Shown piece by piece: positions 9,112-19,969 of a stretch of DNA of 64,000 nt; position 1 is the stretch's first letter; each line of letters opens with the position of its first letter. The notes beneath the pieces are model-generated. The model saw only the letters and a list, made by a program, of their open reading frames with translations, was not told where the DNA came from and ran no database searches. Source of the DNA: Hoeflea sp. (GTDB taxonomy: Bacteria; Pseudomonadota; Alphaproteobacteria; Rhizobiales; Rhizobiaceae); the NCBI GenBank assembly GCA_020637795.1, contig JACKJT010000001.1, positions 1-64,000 on the forward strand, read 5' to 3'. The position numbers and the translations under genes were made by a program.

Positions 9112-10060
9112 GAAGATAGACTCGCGTCACCTGGAGATCATCGCAGCCATTGTCGACAATGGCGGCCTCACCGAGGGGGCCGAAGCGCTGGGGAAATCCC
9201 AGCCGAGCGTTTCGCGCACGGTCGCGCTGCTTGAGGCCCGCGTCGGTGCCCGGCTGTTCGAGAAGAACCGGCGGCCGCTTCAACCCACCGATCTTTGCCA
9301 GGCGCTGGCGGTGGAAGGCCGCAAGGTACTTGCCGCCAATCAGACCGCTTCCGCACTGGTCAGGCAGTATGTCGACGGAAAGTCCGGCGTGGTGCGGGTC
9401 GGCGGAACGCCGTTTTTCATGGATGGCGTCATTTCCGGCATGATCGCCGAGTTCCAGCGTGCCTATCCTGAAATCCGCATCGAGCAATCCTACGCCTACG
9501 CCGCCGATCTTTCGCGGCAGCTCGACAGCAGCGCGCTCGATGTCGCCATCTGCCCGATGGATCCGGCTGCCCTGCCCGAGACCCTGGAATTTTCGGCCTT
9601 GCTTGACGGGCGCAACGTGATTGCCTGCTCCCCCACCCATCCGCTGGCTGGCAAGCCCTCGCTGCGCCTGTCGGAGATCGCGCCCTATCCATGGATTGCG
9701 CCACCGGTTGAAAGCCCGTTGTATCAGGATCTGCGCAGCATTCTGGCGGGCATCGGCATGACCGATTTCAAGGTGAGTTTCTCAGGCGGAACGCTGGCCT
9801 CGATCCTCAACATCCTGACCCGCTCGGATGCGTTGACCGTTCTGCCCTACTCCGTGGTCTTCATGCTGCGCCGTCAGCAGGCGCTTGCGGCGCTGCCGAT
9901 CCGGATCAACCATCCGGAGCGGAGCCTTGGCCAGATGTGGAACCCGCTGCAGAGTGACCGCCCGTCCGTCAGGCGGTTCCGCCGCTTCATCGATGCGGAA
10001 TTTTCCAACCTGCGCACGACGATCATGAAGCATGAGCAGAACACCCTGTGGCGGCGATAA
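9110..10060 (+). CDS. LysR-family transcriptional regulator of the aromatic operon
   Basis: A 316-residue LysR regulator with an N-terminal winged helix-turn-helix (about residues 5-63, including GGLTEGAEALGKSQPSVSRT) and a C-terminal periplasmic-binding-like effector domain. It is transcribed divergently from the maleylacetate reductase operon, the classic layout for a LysR activator responding to a pathway intermediate. The 15-base inverted repeat over its start codon suggests autoregulation. The inducer is unknown; hydroxyquinol, maleylacetate or the transported aromatic are natural candidates. Confidence 0.9.
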   Translation: MKIDSRHLEIIAAIVDNGGLTEGAEALGKSQPSVSRTVALLEARVGARLFEKNRRPLQPTDLCQALAVEGRKVLAANQTASALVRQYVDGKSGVVRVGGTPFFMDGVISGMIAEFQRAYPEIRIEQSYAYAADLSRQLDSSALDVAICPMDPAALPETLEFSALLDGRNVIACSPTHPLAGKPSLRLSEIAPYPWIAPPVESPLYQDLRSILAGIGMTDFKVSFSGGTLASILNILTRSDALTVLPYSVVFMLRRQQALAALPIRINHPERSLGQMWNPLQSDRPSVRRFRRFIDAEFSNLRTTIMKHEQNTLWRR

Positions 10061-10281
10061 TCTGGTGCACCGCCATAGTCCGGCAGATCGGCGGCTCCTG
10101 CGGCGGGCCGCTTGCCGCCGGGCCCGCGGCCTTCAGGGAGAAACGCCCGCCATCCCGCTGACCACGCAAGCTTTCACCGATATTCAAACCATTGTCATTC
10201 GACGCAGTTGGCAAATCTGCGGATGATTTGTTGAAGAGCCCGCGCTCCCGGCTCGGTCAACCGCCCCACGCCGGCTTCGAA

Positions 10282-10605
10282 CTACCGACAATCGGACATG
10301 TCGACGTTCCTGTGCTGCTGCGGCAGATAGACGTAGCCGTTCTCCGTGAACGTACAGGTGAACCGCCGTCCGGCATGCCTGACCAGGGCCCGGTACTCAT
10401 CCTTCTTGTCCTTTTCCCATATGGTCGTGCGGATGTTGTAGTGGCCAGGTTCGCTTTTCTTGTAGCATTTGAGCGTGGCGTATTTCTTGCCACTGATGGC
10501 TCCGGCCGTGATCGTGCAAACGCCCTTGAAGGAAATGATCTCGGCTGTGGCAACCGGGGCTGAAAGTGCCAGCATCGCTGCGGCCAGAACGGACATGCTC
10601 TTCAT
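10282..10605 (-). CDS. small secreted Cys-containing hypothetical protein
   Basis: A 107-residue protein with a clear signal peptide (MKSMSVLAAAMLALSAPVATA) and a mature part of about 85 residues. The mature part holds four cysteines (GVCTI, LKCYKK, FTCTF, SDC), enough for two disulfides. The start may be ATG 10605 or GTG 10611, with an AGGTGG box upstream. No family is recognised. It is convergent with the LysR gene across a 220-base gap and does not obviously belong to the catabolic operon. Confidence 0.65.
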   Translation of the reverse strand: MKSMSVLAAAMLALSAPVATAEIISFKGVCTITAGAISGKKYATLKCYKKSEPGHYNIRTTIWEKDKKDEYRALVRHAGRRFTCTFTENGYVYLPQQHRNVDMSDCR

Positions 10606-10771
10606 CGTCACTATGCCACCTACCTTTGTGATTGTTGCCCTTCCACACTAAAGGTGAACACCCGTCCGTAAAGCCGATTTCGATCTGCGGTCTCGATTAT
10701 TTACTGTAAGCATCCAAAATACCCCTATGATTTTAGTGCATGTTCGGGGCCTGACCAGGATCGCTTTCCGC

Positions 10772-12283
<1,512 letters not shown>

Positions 12284-12552
12284 CCGAATCCATCCTGCGT
12301 CCGGGTCAACAACAACACCGGCATCTTTATCCTGCCTAGACCGCAAGACAAGCCGTCGGCTGAACGACACTCCCATTGACGGGCAGCAATGAACCTTGCG
12401 CTCTGCCTGGTGTAGTGATCAGCCCGGCTGATGCATTGCGCTCAGGCCGCACCAGGATTGACCTGCCGCGCGGGGGCATTGGACAGCGCTCCGGGAATCG
12501 CCTCATCTCCCGGTACAGATTTCGCTGGCTTCGGGGTCACCGCGGCGGGAAG

Positions 12553-14475
12553 ATGGAGCACCACGATGCGCAGCCAGGTGCGGCATCCGGCAAACAAGGG
12601 ACGGCAATTGACGTGACCGATTTTCTTCATGACCGCTTGAAGGTCGCGCTACTGGTGATCGCTCTTGCCGGACTGGTTGCCGGCCTCGGGTTGAGCCTTG
12701 CCGGTTTCGCGGGCGCCGCGGATCTCGCCTGGTCCGCCGGCGTTGTTCCGGTGCTGGCAGGCCTTGTCCTTGAAATCGTCAGGAGCCTGAGAGCCGGCGA
12801 AGTCGGGCTCGACATGGTTGCCGCATTGTCGATGACGGCCGCGCTGGCCTTTGGCGAGACACTGGCGGCGGCGGTGGTGGCGCTGATGTACTCGGGCGGC
12901 ACGTTGCTCGAGAGTTTCGCCGAGGGCCGCGCCCGCCGCGAGATGCAAAGCCTGTTGTCGCGGGTCCCGCGCACCGCATCACGGCGCCTGGACGGCACTC
13001 TGGAAGAAGTGCCGCTGGACGCGATCGAACCGGGCGATCTGCTGCTCATCCGGCAAGGCGACGTGGCGCCCGTCGATGGCTTGCTTGCCAGCGACAGGGC
13101 GATACTCGACCAGTCGGCCCTGACTGGTGAATCGTTGCCGGTGAGGCTTGATCGCGGCGCCGAGGTGATGAGCGGATCGACCAACGCCGGAGAAGCTTTC
13201 GACTTGCGGGCGACCCGTGAGGCGCGGGACAGCACCTATGCCGGCATCGTCAGGCTGGTCGAGACAGCGCAGAAATCCAAGGCGCCGATGGCGCGGATGG
13301 CCGATCGCTATTCGCTCGTGTTCCTTGCCATCACGGTGGCGATTGCCTTTGCCGCCTGGTGGTTGACGGGGGATCCGATCCGGGCTGTCGCCGTTCTGGT
13401 TGTCGCCACGCCGTGTCCGCTGATCCTGGCAGTCCCTGTGGCGCTGGTGGCGGGCCTCTCCCGGGCCGCCCATTTCGGCGTGCTGATCAAGGGCGCGAAA
13501 CCGCTCGAGAAGCTGGCGCGGATCCGGACTCTGATCCTCGACAAGACCGGCACGCTGACCGACGGTAGGCCGGTGATCGTGGCGATCGAAAGCTACGGGG
13601 ACCTGCCTGACACCGAAGTGCTCCACCTCGCCGCAACGCTGGATCAAGGATCAAAGCATCCGATCGCACAGGCACTGGTGGCTGAGGCGCGGGCGCGCGG
13701 CGCCAAACTGCCGTTTCCCGAGAACCTGGTCGAAACACCCGGAGAAGGCATTTCGGGCACCATCGGCGGCAGGAAGGTCGCCGTTGGCGGATCGGGCTTC
13801 ATCGCCGCGAAGCTCGGCCTGCCGCTGTCACCGGCCAGGAAGGCGGAAACCGGCGAGGTCATGGTTGCGCTGGCGGTGGATGGCGAGCCGGCGGGTCACA
13901 TCATCATGGCCGATACGCTGCGGTCGGGCACGGCCGAGATGCTGGCCGGACTGCGCAACCGCGGCATCGAACGCATCCTGCTTGCCACCGGTGACCGCCG
14001 CGCGGTGGCCGATGCCGTGACCGAAGGGCTAGGCCTTGATGCCGTGCGCGCCGACTTGACCCCGGATCAGAAGGTTCTCCTGGTTCTCACCGAACGCAAG
14101 AACGGTCCGGTGATGATGGTTGGCGACGGCGTCAACGACGCGCCGGCGCTGGCCGCCGCCGATATCGGCGTGGCCATGGGAGCCCGCGGCGCCGCGGCAT
14201 CGGCGGAGGCAGCGGATGTGGTGCTGCTGGTCGACCATCTCGACCGGCTGCTGTCCGGAGTGGAGATCGCCCAGCGGGCGCAGCGGATCGCGCTTCAGAG
14301 CGTCGCCGTCGGCATCAGCCTTTCTGTTGCCGGGATGATTGCGGCGGGCTTGGGCTACCTGACCCCGGTCGAAGGCGCGCTGCTGCAGGAAGTCATCGAT
14401 GTCGCTGCAATCCTCAATGCGCTCAGGGCGCTGAGGATCAAGCCCACGGCGGCCGAGCCCGCACAGCCTGGCTGA
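12553..14475 (+). CDS. heavy-metal P-type ATPase, P1B-5-like (TPCP motif)
   Basis: A cation-pumping ATPase of about 640 residues in the inner membrane. Motifs, numbered from ATG 12553, are TGES at 191-194, TPCP at 286-289 in a membrane helix, the phosphorylated Asp330 in DKTGTLT, HP at 369-370 and GDGVND at 524-529. The last helix contains QEVID. A TPC motif together with QExxD is described for the P1B-5 group, linked to nickel or iron export. There is no N-terminal metal-binding domain and no C-terminal hemerythrin domain. The start is uncertain; the open frame extends upstream to 12376. Confidence 0.85.
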   Translation: MEHHDAQPGAASGKQGTAIDVTDFLHDRLKVALLVIALAGLVAGLGLSLAGFAGAADLAWSAGVVPVLAGLVLEIVRSLRAGEVGLDMVAALSMTAALAFGETLAAAVVALMYSGGTLLESFAEGRARREMQSLLSRVPRTASRRLDGTLEEVPLDAIEPGDLLLIRQGDVAPVDGLLASDRAILDQSALTGESLPVRLDRGAEVMSGSTNAGEAFDLRATREARDSTYAGIVRLVETAQKSKAPMARMADRYSLVFLAITVAIAFAAWWLTGDPIRAVAVLVVATPCPLILAVPVALVAGLSRAAHFGVLIKGAKPLEKLARIRTLILDKTGTLTDGRPVIVAIESYGDLPDTEVLHLAATLDQGSKHPIAQALVAEARARGAKLPFPENLVETPGEGISGTIGGRKVAVGGSGFIAAKLGLPLSPARKAETGEVMVALAVDGEPAGHIIMADTLRSGTAEMLAGLRNRGIERILLATGDRRAVADAVTEGLGLDAVRADLTPDQKVLLVLTERKNGPVMMVGDGVNDAPALAAADIGVAMGARGAAASAEAADVVLLVDHLDRLLSGVEIAQRAQRIALQSVAVGISLSVAGMIAAGLGYLTPVEGALLQEVIDVAAILNALRALRIKPTAAEPAQPG

Positions 14476-14660
14476 TCCCGGTTTCGGCCAGCGTCAAAGC
14501 CGGCGGTTCCGGATGCGGCAGTCTTACCCCCCGCCTTGGCCCGGAATCCCGGCCTCGACGGTCGATCCCCGGCAATTCGGCAAGGACGCCACACGCCTCC
14601 TCTTGCATCCTGACCGGCCAGTCGCCATTGTCTCTGAAAGAGTGGGAGTAAGCTCATCAC

Positions 14661-15425
14661 ATGACTTGGAAATTCAATTTCATCGCCTCATCGGCGCCCG
14701 ACGCGCAGGCGGCGGCGGCTCACCTGGCGGCACTCTACGGCAATACCCGCCAGCAGGACGCCGATGTGATCGTGGCGCTGGGCGGCGACGGCTTCATGCT
14801 GCAAACCCTGCACGAGCAGATGAACAGCGGCCGGGCAGTCTACGGCATGAACCGCGGCTCGGTCGGTTTCCTGATGAACGACTATTCCGACGAAGACCTG
14901 CCGGGCCGGATCGACGCCGCGGTGGAAAACATCATCCGTCCGCTCGAAATGACCGCGAAGGACACGCATGGCGCAACCCACAGGGCGCTCGCCATCAATG
15001 AAGTCTCGCTGCTCCGGCAGAGCTACCAGGCGGCCAAGCTGCAATTGTCGATCGACGGCCAGGTGCGGATGGAAGAACTCATCTGCGATGGCCTGATGGT
15101 GGCGACACCTGCCGGATCGACGGCCTACAACCTGTCGGCCCACGGCCCGATCCTGCCGCTCGATGCACAGTTGCTGGCGCTGACGCCGGTCAGCCCGTTT
15201 CGGCCCCGACGCTGGCGCGGCGCGCTGCTGCCCAACAAGGTGACGGTCACGATAGACGTGTTGGAATGCGACAAGCGTCCGGTCAACGCGGTGGCCGATC
15301 ATGTCGAAGTCAAGTCGGTGACCCAGGTACAGGTGGCCGAATCCAAGGAATCGACAACCCGGATTCTGACCGATTCCAGCCATTCATGGAATGACCGCAT
15401 ATTGGCCGAACAATTCCTCTACTGA
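14661..15425 (+). CDS. nadK: NAD kinase
   Basis: A 254-residue cytoplasmic kinase phosphorylating NAD to NADP. It has the GGDG motif at residues 41-44, the conserved NEVSL segment and the TPAGSTAYNLSAHGPI loop that binds the nucleotide. Length and motifs match alphaproteobacterial NAD kinases. A purine-rich GAGTGGGAG lies upstream of the ATG. It follows the ATPase by about 185 bases holding no gene, so it probably has its own promoter. Confidence 0.93.
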   Translation: MTWKFNFIASSAPDAQAAAAHLAALYGNTRQQDADVIVALGGDGFMLQTLHEQMNSGRAVYGMNRGSVGFLMNDYSDEDLPGRIDAAVENIIRPLEMTAKDTHGATHRALAINEVSLLRQSYQAAKLQLSIDGQVRMEELICDGLMVATPAGSTAYNLSAHGPILPLDAQLLALTPVSPFRPRRWRGALLPNKVTVTIDVLECDKRPVNAVADHVEVKSVTQVQVAESKESTTRILTDSSHSWNDRILAEQFLY

Positions 15426-15449
15426 GTTTATACGAACGGAGGTTGCGTG

Positions 15450-15923
15450 ATGATCAGCAGACTATCGAAAGTGGCTCTGGTGCTTGCCTGTCTTGCGCCG
15501 GCACTGCCCGCAGCGGGGGTTGCCCAGGAGGCCGCGGAACTGGCTGGCGGCTTATCCCCCCGCATCCTGTTCGTCACCAGCGGCGGCTATTGGGAAAAGG
15601 CCGAGGAAGGTGCGCAGCAGCGCGGCTACTACCGGCTGATCGCCATCCGTGGCGAAGACAACCGCTCGCTCATCGAGCTCCAGCACATCGCGCTGACGCC
15701 CGACGGACCCGAGCTTCTGACGAGTGCAGGCATCGAGGAGATCAATAGTCTCGGCGCCTACGTCACCGATATCAGACCAGAAGATTCAACCGGCACCGCC
15801 ACGCAGCAGGGCTTTGGCGCCTATATCTACCTCAAGACCGCTCCCAATGTGGTCGAGCCCGAGACCTGGGTTCTCTACATCGATGATGTCGGGGATATCC
15901 AGGTGGAACGCTCGAGTAACTGA
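15450..15923 (+). CDS. secreted hypothetical protein
   Basis: A 157-residue protein with a signal peptide (SKVALVLACLAPALPAAGVAQ) and a mature domain of about 130 residues containing PRILFVTSGGYWEK and ETWVLYIDDVGDIQVERS. A GGAGG box 7 bases before ATG 15450 supports this start. It follows nadK by 24 bases and may be cotranscribed. No family is recognised. It has no mature cysteines and no membrane segment after the signal, so a soluble periplasmic protein is likely. Confidence 0.7.
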   Translation: MISRLSKVALVLACLAPALPAAGVAQEAAELAGGLSPRILFVTSGGYWEKAEEGAQQRGYYRLIAIRGEDNRSLIELQHIALTPDGPELLTSAGIEEINSLGAYVTDIRPEDSTGTATQQGFGAYIYLKTAPNVVEPETWVLYIDDVGDIQVERSSN

Positions 15924-15965
15924 AACCGTCATCCGCACGCATACTCGTGACTGCGTCACGGTCGC

Positions 15966-17094
15966 TCAATCGATGTCGGCGACCTCTTCCGCGCCGCCAT
16001 AGACGCGCTGGGCAAGGGCTGCTTCCATGAATTCGTCGAGGTCGCCGTCGAGCACGCCCTGAGGGTTGGTGCTTTCGGTGCCTGTGCGAAGATCCTTGAC
16101 CAGCTGGTAGGGCTGAAGAACGTAGGAGCGGATCTGGTGGCCCCAGCCGATCTCGGTCTTCGAGGCAGCCTCCTCATTGGCCGCTTCCTCGCGCTTTTTC
16201 AGCTCCGCTTCGTAGATGCGGGCACGCAGCATGTCCCAGGCCTTGGCGCGGTTCTTGTGCTGCGAACGCTCCTGCTGGCACTGGACGACGATGCCGGTCG
16301 GATTGTGGGTGATGCGGACCGCGGAATCGGTGGTGTTGACGTGCTGACCGCCGGCGCCGGAAGCGCGGTAGGTGTCGATGCGGCAGTCGCTCTCGTTAAT
16401 GTCGACATCGATCGTGTCGTCGATCACCGGGTAGGTCCAGATGCTCGAGAACGAGGTGTGACGGCGGGCCTGGCTGTCGTAGGGCGAAATCCGCACCAGG
16501 CGGTGCACGCCCGATTCGGTCTTCAGCCAGCCATAGGCATTGTGCCCCTTGACCAGCAGCGTCGCCGACTTGATGCCGGCTTCCTCGCCGTCATGAATTT
16601 CCAAGAGCTCCACCTTCATGCCGTGCTTTTCGGCCCAGCGGGTGTACATGCGCAAAAGCATGTTGGCCCAGTCCTGGCTTTCGGTGCCGCCGGCGCCGGA
16701 GTGGACTTCGAGATAGGTGTCGTTGGCATCGGCCTCGCCCGACAGCAGGGATTCGATCTGCTGGCGCGTGACCTCGGTCCTGAGTTCCTTGAGCGCGGCC
16801 TCGGCTTCCCCGACGATATCGGCGTCGCCCTCCTCCTCGCCCATCTCGATGAGCTCGAGATTGTCGGAGAGCTGGGATTCGAGGCGCTTGAGGCCGTTGA
16901 TGGAATCGTCGAGATGCTGGCGCTCGCGCATCAGCTTCTGGGCTTCCTGCGCATCATCCCAGATCGACGGGTCTTCAGCCTTGGCGTTCAGCCATTCCAG
17001 GCGTTTCTGGGCAGGTTCCCAGTCAAAGATGCCTCCTCAGCAGGCTTATGGCCTGCTTGATTTCGTCGACAACGACCTGGGTTTCTGCGCGCAT
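15966..17094 (-). CDS. prfB: peptide chain release factor 2, with programmed +1 frameshift
   Basis: RF2 terminates translation at UGA and UAA. The body carries the GGQ motif ([15 protein letters not shown]) that triggers peptidyl-tRNA hydrolysis. The gene begins at ATG 17094 ([14 protein letters not shown]) in another frame, runs 23 codons and meets a UGA at 17025-17023. It must shift +1 at CUU to continue as [13 protein letters not shown], giving about 375 residues. The stop-codon recognition tripeptide SPF appears as SPY ([11 protein letters not shown]). Annotating only the downstream ATG at 16931 would lose about 54 residues. It is transcribed away from the mrcA gene's 3' end. Confidence 0.93.
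17022..17037 (-). promoter_or_regulatory. prfB programmed frameshift site
   Basis: On the minus strand the sequence reads AGGAGG-CAT-CTT-TGA-C. This is a perfect Shine-Dalgarno-like hexamer three bases before the slippery CUU, followed by the in-frame UGA C, the same spacing as in E. coli prfB. Low RF2 lets ribosomes pause at UGA and slip +1, so RF2 controls its own synthesis. The alignment is directly visible. Confidence 0.93.
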
Positions 17095-17202
17095 TGTTCT
17101 CTGGTTCCATGCTGTTGTGTGGCAAGCATCCTTGCCGAGGCGGGCGGACCATAAGGTCCGCTCCGCGCGATGTAAAGGCGTCAAAGGCGCCGAATTTTCC
17201 CG

Positions 17203-19653
17203 TCAGTAGAGCCCGCCGACACCGTTGACCACGGCCTGGTTGGCCTGCGGCGAGATGGTGGTGATGGCGTCGCCGGTGGCGAATTCCTCAAGTCCGATGA
17301 CCGAGTAGACGTCAGACGGTCCGGTGCCGGGCTTGAAGGCTTCCATGATCACATCGCCCTCGCCTTCGAAGGCCTGCATGCCGGTCTTGCGGTTGATGGC
17401 GATCAGCTTCATGCCCTGCGGAACACGGAAATCGGCGGGCCTGGTGCCTTCGAGCGCGCCCTGCATAAATTCGTTGAATACGGGCGCCGCCAGCGCACCG
17501 CCGGTGGAGCCACGGCCCATCGGAGTCGGATTGTCAAACCCGATGAAGACGCCGGCCACCAGGTCGGCGGTGTAGCCCATGAACCAGGCGTCCTTTTCCT
17601 CGTTGGTGGTGCCGGTCTTGCCGGCGGTCGGACGATCGAGCTTGACCTTGCCGGCTGCGGTGCCGCGGGTCACCACACCTTCCATCATCGAGGTGATCTG
17701 GTAGGCGGTCATGGGGTCGAGCACCTGCTCGCGGGTGTCGACCACTTCGGGCTCTTCCTGTGAGATCCACGCGGTGGCGATGCAGGCATCGCAGGTGCGC
17801 TCCTCGTGCTTGAAAATGGTCTTGCCGTACCGGTCCTGGATGCGGTCAATGAGTGACGGCTTGATCTGCTTGCCGCCGTTGGCGAGCACGGAATATGCCG
17901 ACACCATCCGCATCACGGTGGTTTCGCCCGAGCCCAGCGACATGGCAAGCACGGGAAGCATGTCGTCATAGACGCCGAACCGCTCGGCGTATTCGGCCAC
18001 CAGGTTCATGCCCATGTCCTTGGCGAGGCGGACAGTCATCAGGTTACGCGAACGCTCGATGCCGAGCCGCAAAGTGGACGGACCGGCAGATCCGCCGCCA
18101 TAGTTCTTGGGCTTCCAGAGTTCGCCGCCGGAGACAATCTCGATGGGCGCATCGAGCACCACGGAGGCGGGTGTGTAGCCGTTGTCGAGGGCTGCCGCGT
18201 AAACGAAGGGCTTGAACGCCGAGCCCGGCTGGCGCTGCGCCTGGGTTGCCCGGTTGAACTCCGACTGGGCGAAGGAGAAGCCGCCAACCACAGCAAGCAC
18301 ACGGCCGGTATGGGGATCCATCGCCACCAGCGCACCCTGGATCTTCGGCGGCTGCCTGAGGCGCAGGCGTTGGACGCCATCCTGCTCAAACGGTTCCACG
18401 TAAACGACGTCGCCCGGATTCAGCACCTCGGCGGCGGATTTGACGTTACGGCTCTTTTCGCCGTCGAAATTGAGCCTGAAAGCCCATTTCATATCGTCCG
18501 CAAGGATCGATCCGGTGAGCCGCTCCGCACCGGCCTTGCCGGACACTTCCCGCCCCGGACGAAGGCCGACGTCAACCTTGTCGTCGGAGGCCGACAGGAC
18601 GACGGCGAGTTCCCACTCGGGCATGTCACGCAAGGGCTCGACGTCGCTCAACGGCACGCCCCAGTCACCCGATACATCGATGCGGGTGACGGGTCCGCGG
18701 AAACCGCGGCGTTCGTCATAGCTCATCAGCCCCTTCTGCAGCGCCTTGCGGGCGATCGCCTGCAGTCTCGGATCGAGCGTGGTGCGGACCGACAGGCCGC
18801 CCTCATAGAGCGCATCATCGCCGTAACGGCCGATCAGCTCGCGGCGGACCTCCTCGGCGAAATACTCCGACGCAAACAGGTAGGAGCCGGTCCTGCGCGG
18901 CGTCACGCCCAGTGGCTGGGCCTTGGCGTCGGCGCCGTCGGCGGCGTTGACATAGCCGTTCTCGACCATCCGGTCGATCACCCAGTTGCGCCGTTCGGTC
19001 GCGCGCTCGGGATGGCGAAAAGGGTGGTAGTTGGCCGGCGCCTTGGGAAGTGCCGCCAGATACGCGGTTTCCGCAATGGTCAGCTCGTTGACCGACTTGT
19101 TGAAATAGGTCAGCGCCGCCCCGGCGATGCCATAGGCGTTCATGCCAAAAAAGATCTCGTTGAGATAGAGCTCGAGAATCCGGTCCTTGGAATAGGCCTG
19201 CTCGATCCGGAACGAGAGAATCGCCTCCTTGATCTTCCGCTCGTAGGTCTGGTCGGCGGTGAGCAGGAAGTTCTTGGCGACCTGCTGCGTGATCGTCGAG
19301 GCGCCCTGACGCGCGCCGGTCCGGATGTTGTTGATGACGGCGCGCGCGAGGCCCACCGGATCGACGCCGGGGTGGGTGTAGAAGTTCTTGTCTTCTGCCG
19401 ACAGGAACGCCGCCTTGACCCGATCCGGAATAGCCTGGATCGGCAGGAACAACCGCCGCTCGCGCGCATATTCCGCCATCAGCTCGCCGGAGGCGGCGTG
19501 CACGCGCGTGGTGACCGGCGGCTCGTAGCTGTTGAGCACTTCGTAGTCCGGCAGATCCTTGGACACATCCCCGATGTACCAGGCAACGCCGGCTGCGACG
19601 ATCAGGAACAGCACGGTCCCAATCCCGAAGAAATATCCAATCAGTCGTATCAT
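17203..19653 (-). CDS. mrcA: penicillin-binding protein 1A, bifunctional murein synthase
   Basis: A class A PBP of 816 residues that polymerises and cross-links peptidoglycan. One N-terminal membrane helix (IRLIGYFFGIGTVLFLIVA) anchors it. The glycosyltransferase domain has catalytic Glu87 in AEDKNFYTHPG and the TITQQVAKN motif. The transpeptidase domain has the SxxK pair Ser478/Lys481, a SRN motif and KTG at 679-681. Length and domain order are normal. ATG 19653 (MIRLIGYF) is chosen because the helix starts there. It sits between amiC and prfB in a cell-envelope order conserved in Rhizobiales. Confidence 0.95.
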   Translation of the reverse strand: MIRLIGYFFGIGTVLFLIVAAGVAWYIGDVSKDLPDYEVLNSYEPPVTTRVHAASGELMAEYARERRLFLPIQAIPDRVKAAFLSAEDKNFYTHPGVDPVGLARAVINNIRTGARQGASTITQQVAKNFLLTADQTYERKIKEAILSFRIEQAYSKDRILELYLNEIFFGMNAYGIAGAALTYFNKSVNELTIAETAYLAALPKAPANYHPFRHPERATERRNWVIDRMVENGYVNAADGADAKAQPLGVTPRRTGSYLFASEYFAEEVRRELIGRYGDDALYEGGLSVRTTLDPRLQAIARKALQKGLMSYDERRGFRGPVTRIDVSGDWGVPLSDVEPLRDMPEWELAVVLSASDDKVDVGLRPGREVSGKAGAERLTGSILADDMKWAFRLNFDGEKSRNVKSAAEVLNPGDVVYVEPFEQDGVQRLRLRQPPKIQGALVAMDPHTGRVLAVVGGFSFAQSEFNRATQAQRQPGSAFKPFVYAAALDNGYTPASVVLDAPIEIVSGGELWKPKNYGGGSAGPSTLRLGIERSRNLMTVRLAKDMGMNLVAEYAERFGVYDDMLPVLAMSLGSGETTVMRMVSAYSVLANGGKQIKPSLIDRIQDRYGKTIFKHEERTCDACIATAWISQEEPEVVDTREQVLDPMTAYQITSMMEGVVTRGTAAGKVKLDRPTAGKTGTTNEEKDAWFMGYTADLVAGVFIGFDNPTPMGRGSTGGALAAPVFNEFMQGALEGTRPADFRVPQGMKLIAINRKTGMQAFEGEGDVIMEAFKPGTGPSDVYSVIGLEEFATGDAITTISPQANQAVVNGVGGLY

Positions 19654-19969
19654 CAGCCAGCTACCGTTTGCTTTTCCTGTCGACCTGCCTGACCAATGCC
19701 AGGGCAAGAGCCCACCATGTCGTCTGTCCGGTTAGCCCGGACAATGTGAATAAAATAGGGCGCTACCGCATTTGCCGCATCACGGGTGATGCACAAGAGG
19801 TGCCGGAACGCCTTGAGCCTCGACTTGAGCACCGCCCTAAACCCGCACAGGTTCAAAGACCTGCACCTTGCAACGGAAGCCGGCAAAGCCCGGGTCTTGC
19901 GCCACCGCGCGGCACCCGATTCCTCACACCGATGGTCCCGCCCAGATTCGATCATTGCTTTATCGGCCA
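19654..19969. other. intergenic region between amiC and mrcA
   Basis: These 316 bases carry no convincing gene. Reading frames across it lack ribosome sites and protein-like composition. It should hold the mrcA promoter on the minus strand; I see no clear hairpin terminator. Confidence 0.5.
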
